Shown here in pieces: positions 57,988 through 64,000 of a stretch of DNA of 64,000 nucleotides. The stretch is from Paenibacillus sp. JZ16 (GTDB lineage Bacteria > Bacillota > Bacilli > Paenibacillales > Paenibacillaceae). The stretch lies in contig NZ_CP017659.1 of the NCBI RefSeq assembly GCF_015326965.1, positions 5,336,001 through 5,400,000 on the forward strand, read 5' to 3'. The notes beneath the pieces are model-generated. The model searched no databases. It was not told the origin of the DNA and was given only the letters and a program-made list of their open reading frames with translations. Made by a program: the position numbers and the translations under genes. How positions within the stretch are numbered: the first letter of the stretch is position 1; each line of letters opens with the position of its first letter.

Positions 57988-58045
57988 TTTACTTTTGAGA
58001 AGAATTCTCATATAATTCTTGTAACCAGGTTTCATAGAATGAAAC
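57988..58045 (+). promoter_or_regulatory. Promoter and IclR-type operator of the iclR-family gene
   Basis: TTTACT (57988-57993) and TATAAT (58011-58016) are 17 bases apart. Directly after them GTTTCAT-AGA-ATGAAAC (58029-58045) is a perfect 7-base inverted repeat, covering about +6 to +22. That position suits autorepression. The same core, GTTTCA-N5-TGAAAC, lies before acnA (62130-62146). Confidence 0.75.
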
Positions 58046-58064
58046 AGGAGAGGAGCTGGTCGGG

Positions 58065-58805
58065 ATGGAAGACCGTAAATTGACGGTGCGTGCTGTAGAG
58101 CGGGCGCTTGATATATTGATGTGTTTTACGAAAGGCAGTGAACTTGCCCTCACAGAGATTTCTACCCTTATCGGATTACATAAAAGTACCGTTCATCGGC
58201 TGCTAACAACGCTGGAAGACAACGGATTCGTTGTGCGTAACAAAGAGACGGAGAAATATCGGCTCGGCTTGAAGATATGGGAGCTGTCCATGCATCTGTC
58301 TCAAAGCGACGACCCGGCGATTCGCCTTCTGCCCGCGATGGAGGCCTTACGGGATCAGCTTGGGGAAACGGTGAGCTTGTATTTAAGAGACGGTTCGGAT
58401 CGTCTTCGGATTCAAGCGGTTCAGAGCAACCAGGGCATTCGGCGGGTCGCCCAGGTCGGAGTGCGACTTCCGTTGTCGGTTGGCGCATCCAGCAAGGTAC
58501 TGGTGGCCTTTGCGCCACCGGCCGATCAGGAGGAGCTGCTGAATGCGCCGGATTGGCCGGAATCCGTCGACCGGATCGTTTACCGGCAGCAGCTGGCCGA
58601 AATACTGGAGAAGGGATACGCGATCAGCATCGAAGAGCGCGAGCCTGGAGCCGCTGCGGTATCGGTACCCATCTTTGACCGGAATGGTCAAGTGGCGGCA
58701 GCACTGTCGATGTCAGGGCCAGTCACCCGCCTGTCAGCGGAAACGCTTCGCGAACATGCGCCAATCCTGATGGAGGCGGCACGGGAAATGGGAATGATGA
58801 TTTAA
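58065..58805 (+). CDS. IclR family transcriptional regulator
   Basis: A 246-residue regulator with the N-terminal winged helix (VRAVERALDILMCFTKGSELALTEISTLIGLHKSTVHRLLTTLEDNGFVV) and the C-terminal effector-binding domain (LRIQAVQSNQGIRRVAQVGVRLPLSVGASSKVLVAFAP; SIEEREPGAAAVSVPIFDRNGQVAAALSMSGPVTRL). IclR proteins bind dyads near promoters and respond to small carboxylates and aromatics. Its own promoter carries GTTTCAT-AGA-ATGAAAC. It stands alone, 544 bases from the end of the aconitase gene, whose promoter holds a matching dyad. AGGAGAGGAG precedes the ATG. Confidence 0.94.
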   Translation: MEDRKLTVRAVERALDILMCFTKGSELALTEISTLIGLHKSTVHRLLTTLEDNGFVVRNKETEKYRLGLKIWELSMHLSQSDDPAIRLLPAMEALRDQLGETVSLYLRDGSDRLRIQAVQSNQGIRRVAQVGVRLPLSVGASSKVLVAFAPPADQEELLNAPDWPESVDRIVYRQQLAEILEKGYAISIEEREPGAAAVSVPIFDRNGQVAAALSMSGPVTRLSAETLREHAPILMEAAREMGMMI

Positions 58806-58850
58806 TTCATTCTATTGCGAGAGTGCGGACAGCATCACTATAAGTTATTG

Positions 58851-58896
58851 AATGACCGGGCGGCCCCATGTGATACAGCTGCCCGGTCATTTTTTA
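58851..58896 (+). terminator. Terminator after the IclR gene
   Basis: Stem AATGACCGGGC / GCCCGGTCATT with an 18-base loop that has an inner GC, then TTTTT. Confidence 0.85.
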
Positions 58897-59008
58897 TGCG
58901 GGAACGAGCGTTCGATAACGAGCAAAAAGACCTTACCCATGATCTTGGTGATCGTAGGAACGGTCCTTTTTGCCGTGACGGCATCGCTATGTAATAGGCA
59001 AGGCCAGC

Positions 59009-59164
59009 TTAAGTCAGCTTCGTGTTCTTTTCCTTCATTTTCTGATTAAGGATCTCTTGAAAGGTGAGGGCTTTATCCGTCGTTTCGTCCTTCTTAGGCG
59101 CTGCCACCGGCTGCGGCCGTTGGTATTGATATTGGAACGAAGCTAACGTATGTATTTTGATCAT
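59009..59164 (-). CDS. Small protein of unknown function, 51 residues
   Basis: A short polar protein: MIKIHTLASFQYQYQRPQP, a Pro/Lys linker and a C-terminal amphipathic helix (LTFQEILNQKMKEKN). ATG 59164 is preceded by AGGAGGAAAGTACCT, a good ribosome-binding site. No known domain; it lies downstream of the aconitase gene on the same strand but behind that gene's terminator is 59279-59316 upstream, so it is an independent unit. Confidence 0.6.
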   Translation of the reverse strand: MIKIHTLASFQYQYQRPQPVAAPKKDETTDKALTFQEILNQKMKEKNTKLT

Positions 59165-59278
59165 AGGTACTTTCCTCCTGGGTATGGATTTTCCGGAAAT
59201 GTTTTTTACCAATTAACCTTCATGGCGTCATCCGAAACGGAAAATCCAATATTCAGGAAAAAAGTACCGAAAAATAAC

Positions 59279-59316
59279 AAAATCCCCATCATCCATAAGC
59301 GGATGATGGGGATTTG
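59279..59316 (-). terminator. Terminator after the aconitase gene
   Basis: Perfect stem ATCCCCATCATCC / GGATGATGGGGAT with a six-base loop, followed on the minus strand by TTTGTTATTTTT. Confidence 0.9.
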
Positions 59317-59348
59317 TTCCTAAGGCTAAAGCGCCTGTAGGGTGTGTC

Positions 59349-62066
59349 TTATTGGTTCGATGCGATCATTTGACGCAGTACCGTTTGGAGGATACCTCCA
59401 TTGTGGTAGTAGTCCACGTCCACCATGCTGTCGAGGCGGGCGATAGCTTGGAACTCGAATTGGGTTCCGTCTTCACGCGTAACGACAACGGTCAATTCCT
59501 GACCAGGCTTCACATCGTTGCTGAGGCCCAGAATATCGAATGTCTCGCGGCCGTTCAGACCAAGGCTCTTCCAGCCGTGACCTTCCTGGAACTGGAGCGG
59601 AAGCACGCCCATGCCCACAAGGTTGGAGCGGTGAATACGCTCGAAGCTTTCAGCCAGCACGGCTTTGACGCCGAGGAGATACGTACCTTTTGCCGCCCAG
59701 TCACGGGAGCTTCCTGTACCGTATTCTTTACCGGCGATAACGACGAGGTTCTGTCCGCCTGCTTGATAATTCATCGAAGCATCATAGATGGACATCACTT
59801 CTTCCGTTGGCAGGTAAGTCGTAACGCCGCCTTCCGTCCCTGGAGCTACCTGGTTACGGATCCGGATGTTAGCGAAGGTACCGCGCATCATGACTTCGTG
59901 GTTACCACGGCGGGAGCCGTAGGAATTGAAGTCTTTGCGCTCCACGTTGCGGTCGCTCAGATATTTACCGGCCGGGCTGTTCACTGCAATGTTACCCGCT
60001 GGGGAGATATGGTCCGTTGTAACGGAATCGCCCAAGAGAGCCAGCACGCGCGCTTCCTTGATGTCCTGGATGTCGTTCAGGCCGTTGCCCAGGCCTTCAA
60101 AGAATGGCGGGTTCTGGATGTAAGTGGATTGATCGTCCCACTCGTACAGTTCGCCTTCAGGAACAGGAATCTTGTTCCAACGCTCATTGGCGGTAAACAC
60201 ATTCTCGTATTTCTCACGGAAAGCGTCAGGGCTAACGGCTTGACCGATCGCTTCGCGGATTTCCGCACTCGTTGGCCAGATGTCTTTCAGATAGACAGGC
60301 TCATTGTTCGGATCGTAGCCGATCGGTTCGTTCTGCAGGTCGATGTTCACTGTGCCTGCCAGAGCGTAAGCAACAACCAATGGCGGCGAAGCCAGGTAGT
60401 TGGCTTTGACTTGAGCATGCACGCGGCCTTCAAAGTTACGGTTACCCGACAATACGGCGGCTACCGTCATGTCGTTGTCGGCAATCGCTTCGCTCACTTC
60501 ATCCGGCAATGGACCGGAGTTACCGATACAAGTTGCGCAGCCATAGCCTGCAACATAGAAGCCGAGAGCTTCAAGGTAGTGCAAGAGACCGGACTTCTCG
60601 AGGTAGTCGGTTACGACAAGGGAACCTGGGGTCAAGCTGCTCTTCACATAGCCAGGCTTCGTCAGGCCGCGTTCAACGGCTTTCTTCGCCAGGAGACCTG
60701 CGCCGAGCATAACGCTTGGGTTGGACGTGTTCGTACAGCTGGTGATGGCTGCGATAACAACGGCACCCGTTCCCATTTCACTGGTAGAGCCGTCTTTATG
60801 ATTGACTTTAACGGTTTCCGCAATTTTCTCATCGCTGAGGCCGTATCCGCCTTTGTCGATTGGCGTACGGATGATATCGTTAAAGTTCTGTTTCATGTTG
60901 GTAAGCTCGATACGGTCTTGCGGACGCTTCGGTCCAGCCAAGCTCGGTACAACCGAAGCGAGATCCAATTCGATCACATCAGAGAACTCAGGGTCCGGCG
61001 TATCTGCCGTACGGAACATGTTTTGCGCTTTATAGTAGCTCTCCACGAGCTCAACCTGCTCATCGGTACGGCCCGTATTCCGGAGATAAGCCAAGGTTTC
61101 GCTATCAACCGGGAAGAAGCCGATGGTAGCGCCGTATTCCGGAGCCATGTTGGCAACCGTTGCGCGGTCAGCCAGGCTGATGTTAGCAAGACCAGGACCG
61201 TAGAATTCTACGAATTTGCCTACAACGCCTTTCTTGCGGAGAAGCTCGGTTACTGTGAGGGCAAGGTCGGTCGCTGTTGCGCCTTCCGCCAGGCTGCCCG
61301 TCAGCTTGAAGCCGATAACTTCAGGCGTTACAAAATACAGCGGTTGGCCGAGCATGCCGGCTTCCGCCTCGATACCGCCTACGCCCCAGCCCACAACGCC
61401 AAGACCGTTGATCATGGTTGTATGGGAGTCCGTACCTACGAGGGAATCAGGGAAGACCAGCGTTTCGCCGTCAACCGTCTTCGTAGCCGCTACGGAAGCA
61501 AGGTATTCCAGGTTAACCTGGTGAACGATCCCCGTTCCAGGAGGAACTGCGCGGAAGTTGTTGAATGCCGTTTGAGCCCAGCGGAGGAAGCGGTAACGCT
61601 CTTCGTTACGCTCAAATTCAAGCTTCATATTCGTTTCCAGAGCTTGATCGGTACCAAAAGCGTCAACCATGACGGAATGGTCGATAACGAGGTCAACCGG
61701 AACGAGAGGGTTGATCTGTTTAGGGTCGCCGCCGGATTTTTTAACGGTGTCACGCATAGCTGCAAGGTCTACGACAACCGGAACACCGGTGAAGTCCTGC
61801 AATACGATACGGGCAGGAATGAACGGAATTTCCTTGTTGTTGTCGCGTCCTTCATTCCACTTGGACAAGAGTTTTACATGATCTTCGGTAATTGCACGTC
61901 CGTCGAACTGACGAACGGCTGCTTCCAGCAGCACCCGAATGGAGAAAGGAAGCTTGGATACACTGCCGTATCCTTGCTCTTCGAGAGCCTGCAGGCTGAA
62001 ATAACGGTAACTTTTACCGCCCACCTCCAGGTTGCGGGAGATGGAGAATTGATCCTTTGCTGGCAT
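59349..62066 (-). CDS. acnA: Aconitate hydratase AcnA (CitB)
   Basis: A 905-residue aconitase of the AcnA/IRP type, converting citrate to isocitrate in the TCA cycle. Cluster cysteines are in [20 protein letters not shown] and [41 protein letters not shown] and [21 protein letters not shown] (substrate binding) and [16 protein letters not shown] are present. Length matches the family (about 900). TTAAGGAGG precedes the ATG. An IclR-type dyad lies 64-80 bases upstream (62130-62146). In Bacillus the gene is also regulated by CcpC and CodY. Confidence 0.96.
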   Translation of the reverse strand: MPAKDQFSISRNLEVGGKSYRYFSLQALEEQGYGSVSKLPFSIRVLLEAAVRQFDGRAITEDHVKLLSKWNEGRDNNKEIPFIPARIVLQDFTGVPVVVDLAAMRDTVKKSGGDPKQINPLVPVDLVIDHSVMVDAFGTDQALETNMKLEFERNEERYRFLRWAQTAFNNFRAVPPGTGIVHQVNLEYLASVAATKTVDGETLVFPDSLVGTDSHTTMINGLGVVGWGVGGIEAEAGMLGQPLYFVTPEVIGFKLTGSLAEGATATDLALTVTELLRKKGVVGKFVEFYGPGLANISLADRATVANMAPEYGATIGFFPVDSETLAYLRNTGRTDEQVELVESYYKAQNMFRTADTPDPEFSDVIELDLASVVPSLAGPKRPQDRIELTNMKQNFNDIIRTPIDKGGYGLSDEKIAETVKVNHKDGSTSEMGTGAVVIAAITSCTNTSNPSVMLGAGLLAKKAVERGLTKPGYVKSSLTPGSLVVTDYLEKSGLLHYLEALGFYVAGYGCATCIGNSGPLPDEVSEAIADNDMTVAAVLSGNRNFEGRVHAQVKANYLASPPLVVAYALAGTVNIDLQNEPIGYDPNNEPVYLKDIWPTSAEIREAIGQAVSPDAFREKYENVFTANERWNKIPVPEGELYEWDDQSTYIQNPPFFEGLGNGLNDIQDIKEARVLALLGDSVTTDHISPAGNIAVNSPAGKYLSDRNVERKDFNSYGSRRGNHEVMMRGTFANIRIRNQVAPGTEGGVTTYLPTEEVMSIYDASMNYQAGGQNLVVIAGKEYGTGSSRDWAAKGTYLLGVKAVLAESFERIHRSNLVGMGVLPLQFQEGHGWKSLGLNGRETFDILGLSNDVKPGQELTVVVTREDGTQFEFQAIARLDSMVDVDYYHNGGILQTVLRQMIASNQ

Positions 62067-62129
62067 TGATGAACCTCCTTAAGTCATTTCATAAATCGAA
62101 TAAAGACAGTTTGAGATAAATCCTCTTTC

Positions 62130-62146
62130 GTTTCACTAGGTGAAAC
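62130..62146 (-). promoter_or_regulatory. IclR-type operator before acnA
   Basis: GTTTCAC-TAG-GTGAAAC is a perfect 7-base inverted repeat, sharing GTTTCA-N5-TGAAAC with the iclR-gene operator at 58029-58045. It is flanked by two ATTTCATAAAT direct repeats (62086-62096 and 62150-62160). A possible minus-strand promoter, TTGAAA-17 bases-GTTAAT, lies just upstream (about 62157-62187). Confidence 0.7.
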
Positions 62147-62382
62147 CTAATTTCATAAATTAACTACTTTAAGTATACCGTTTTCAACTCGCTGCGTAAA
62201 GCATTTTTTATAGAAGAAACGTATTTCAAAAAGGTGAAAACAAGCCTGTTTTTTACCCGAATACAGTCGCTGTGATCCCGGTGTTTCTGTATTCTCTTGA
62301 CCGAAGTACATAGCCCGAACATTTTCTTCATATAGTTGTGATAGGGAACAGCGTGAAAGGCAAGGTTAGAGGAGGAGAGTAG
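62147..62382. other. Divergent region between acnA and the amidase gene
   Basis: No gene. It contains the acnA promoter side, the flanking ATTTCATAAAT copy and, at its right end, AGAGGAGGAGAG, the ribosome-binding site of the amidase gene. I see no other dyad or terminator. Confidence 0.4.
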
Positions 62383-63405
62383 ATGAACAGTCTGAAGCAA
62401 GCAGAGAAGCCTTGGAAGCAAGCTCTATATATTTACGTCAATCAATATAACCAAAATCGCGTGGACTATTCTTCAGGCCTGAAAGAGCAGATTGTAGCGG
62501 ATCTGAATTTCCTGGTAGAGAGAGGAGAAAGGCAGTTTCGGCTGCAGTCGTGGTATGCGCAGCGGGAGGCAATGCCGCTTAAGAGCGAGACTCGTGCCCG
62601 CCTCCTGCGCATTCTGAGGGAGACGGAGGATGATGTGGTCGCGGACGTGCGGCTTCACAGCGTATTTTATTATGAAAAAAGAGGGATGACGCACCGGGAG
62701 GATACGGTTTTTAAAGAGCGGCTGACGCTGATCCGGGACGGGGATGCCTGGTTGATCGTAGGCATCGAACGTCTGCAGGATGAACGCCATCCCCTGCAAA
62801 GAGCCGATGTTCCGGCAGCAGGCGCGGATGTGGCTGGTAGAGAGCCGTCGACTCCCTTTATGAACGGACGCGTATACGCCGCCGGCAGCAGCCCGCGGTC
62901 CGGCCGTTACGAGCGTGAAGCCGCAGCTGCATATGCCGACCGTTGGTGGGATTCCGGGAATCCGGAGTTTGAGGAATTTGACGTGGATTGCACGAATTAT
63001 ATCTCCCAGTGCCTCTTTGCAGGCAAAGCCCCAATCCACTATACTGGTAAAAGAGAAACGGGATGGTGGTACAAGGGGTACGTAAACCAACGGGAATGGT
63101 GGAGCTACAGCTGGGCGGTATCGAACAGCTTTGCGCATTATTTGAACGCCAGTGCCTCGGGGCTGCGGGCCGAGCGGGTGGAGCGTCCCGAGCAGCTGAT
63201 GCTGGGGGATGTCATCGTATACGACTGGGATGGTGACGGCGCGTTTCAGCACAGCACCATCGTGACGGCGTTTGACGCGGGCGGTATGCCGCTCGTTAAT
63301 GCACATACGGTGTCCAGCCGTCATCGCTATTGGGACTACCGGGATTCCTACGCTTGGAATGATAACACCGAATACCGGTTTTACCATATCCCCGATTATT
63401 TTTAA
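62383..63405 (+). CDS. Putative amidase-domain protein (Amidase_6-like)
   Basis: A 340-residue protein. The N-terminal about 150 residues are a mixed alpha/beta region ([42 protein letters not shown]). From about 180 the Amidase_6 signature begins: [42 protein letters not shown] with the likely catalytic Cys in DCTNYISQ, then [20 protein letters not shown] with the histidine and NAHTVSSRH. These domains hydrolyse cell-wall-type amides, but there is no signal peptide, so it may act inside the spore or by another route. AGGAGGAGAG precedes the ATG. Confidence 0.8.
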   Translation: MNSLKQAEKPWKQALYIYVNQYNQNRVDYSSGLKEQIVADLNFLVERGERQFRLQSWYAQREAMPLKSETRARLLRILRETEDDVVADVRLHSVFYYEKRGMTHREDTVFKERLTLIRDGDAWLIVGIERLQDERHPLQRADVPAAGADVAGREPSTPFMNGRVYAAGSSPRSGRYEREAAAAYADRWWDSGNPEFEEFDVDCTNYISQCLFAGKAPIHYTGKRETGWWYKGYVNQREWWSYSWAVSNSFAHYLNASASGLRAERVERPEQLMLGDVIVYDWDGDGAFQHSTIVTAFDAGGMPLVNAHTVSSRHRYWDYRDSYAWNDNTEYRFYHIPDYF

Positions 63406-63450
63406 GATGACAGCATGTCGTGCTGCAATACGGACAAGAGAGAGGTTAAC

Positions 63451-64000
63451 ATGGGACAGGATAAATTGACGGTAGGTTTAGTATACGGGGGTAAATCCGG
63501 CGAGCATGAGGTGTCGCTATCCACGGCATTCGCGGTCATGAACGCTTTTGATTTTGATAAATATGAGATTGTTCCGTTTTATATTTCCAAGCAGGGTAGC
63601 TGGAGAATCGGCAGCAAGCTGTCGGCTCCTTTTGCCCAGCTGGAGGAATTGAAGCTGGCTGAAGGGGAAGGCACGCAAACCGCGCTGAACGCCGTGTTCA
63701 GCAGATTGTATGGCCAAGAGAGTCAGGCGGTGGATATTATGTTCCCGCTGCTTCACGGGACGTTCGGTGAGGACGGAACGATTCAGGGACTGTTCGAAAT
63801 GGCGGACATTCCTTATGTGGGAACCGGCGTGCTTGCATCGGCAGCGGGGATGGATAAAGTCGTGATGAAGAAGCTCTTCGCACAAGCAGGGCTGCCGCAA
63901 TGTGAGTACTGTTATTTCAATCGTACCCAGTGGGAGCGGAGCCAGCATGAAGTGCTGAAGGATATCGAGGATAAACTCGGTTACCCGAGCTTCGTTAAAC
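63451..64000 (+). CDS. ddl: D-alanine--D-alanine ligase, C-terminus beyond the window
   Basis: The first 183 residues of Ddl, which makes the D-Ala-D-Ala dipeptide of peptidoglycan. The N-terminal loop [17 protein letters not shown] holds the first substrate glutamate, [39 protein letters not shown] is the central signature, and the ATP-grasp domain begins before the edge. AGAGAGG is eight bases upstream of ATG 63451. The gene is cut at 64000 after 183 codons and one base. Confidence 0.95.
   Translation, partial: MGQDKLTVGLVYGGKSGEHEVSLSTAFAVMNAFDFDKYEIVPFYISKQGSWRIGSKLSAPFAQLEELKLAEGEGTQTALNAVFSRLYGQESQAVDIMFPLLHGTFGEDGTIQGLFEMADIPYVGTGVLASAAGMDKVVMKKLFAQAGLPQCEYCYFNRTQWERSQHEVLKDIEDKLGYPSFVK

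Noticed and set aside
59352..62069. A 905-codon open frame on the plus strand exactly opposite acnA
   Set aside because: Its protein is a codon-for-codon mirror of acnA without domain features, no ribosome-binding site precedes it, and long antisense frames are common opposite strongly codon-biased genes.

Overview
The window reads as chromosomal DNA of a low-to-mid GC Gram-positive spore-former, most likely Paenibacillus or a close relative. The evidence is the combination of a Bce-type peptide-resistance module, EcsAB, a YesMN/Lpl-type sugar locus, bacilliredoxin, YneF, YwbE, a KinB-like kinase, strong AAGGAGG ribosome-binding sites and many TTG/GTG starts. I see no rRNA, tRNA, CRISPR array, transposase or prophage. 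Both ends cut a gene (uppP at the left, ddl at the right).

Layout. 1-8353: cell-envelope and sensing genes on the minus strand: UppP, DedA, a complete Bce-type module (regulator, kinase, ATPase, permease) with a palindromic operator ahead of the transporter genes, and a second kinase/regulator pair preceded by four 11-bp-spaced direct repeats. 8501-14262: single genes (pirin, secreted NlpC/P60 endopeptidase, YwbE, a lipoprotein, a Gln-rich protein, free-Met-sulfoxide reductase, a small winged-helix protein, a hydrolase). 14487-19868: an acetyltransferase, a YkoCED-like ECF vitamin transporter whose fused ATPase has one degenerate site, and an MFS exporter. 20124-30723: a galactan-use locus with a YesMN-like two-component system, a solute-binding lipoprotein with two permeases, intracellular GH42 beta-galactosidase and secreted GH53 endo-galactanase. 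30790-33909: MarR regulator, EcsAB, and a 3 x 113-bp tandem repeat. 33905-41921: housekeeping genes (flavoprotein, KinB-like kinase, bacilliredoxin, NadE, AcpS, MutY, SodA). 42249-48079: a five-module secreted protein in one operon with a MacAB-like ATPase, permease and adaptor. 48519-52731: acetyltransferase, signal peptidase, a QueG-Ogt fusion with a perfect internal ribosome-binding site, YneF and FolE. 52840-55424: a lipase with a C-terminal WXG100/LXG-like helical tail, a small helical partner and two paralogous lipoproteins, matching the plan of a type VII secreted lipase toxin with immunity proteins. 55542-64000: a superoxide dismutase fused to a helical metal-binding-like domain, a hydrolase, an IclR regulator, aconitase, an amidase and Ddl. 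The IclR gene and the aconitase gene carry the same palindrome, GTTTCA-N5-TGAAAC, just upstream.

Most interesting items: the putative type VII lipase toxin/immunity operon (52840-55424), the queG-ogt fusion with a nested start, the operator shared by iclR and acnA, the 113-bp tandem repeat, the secreted repeat protein with its own exporter, and the asymmetric ECF ATPase. All assignments come from reading the sequence; no database search was possible.
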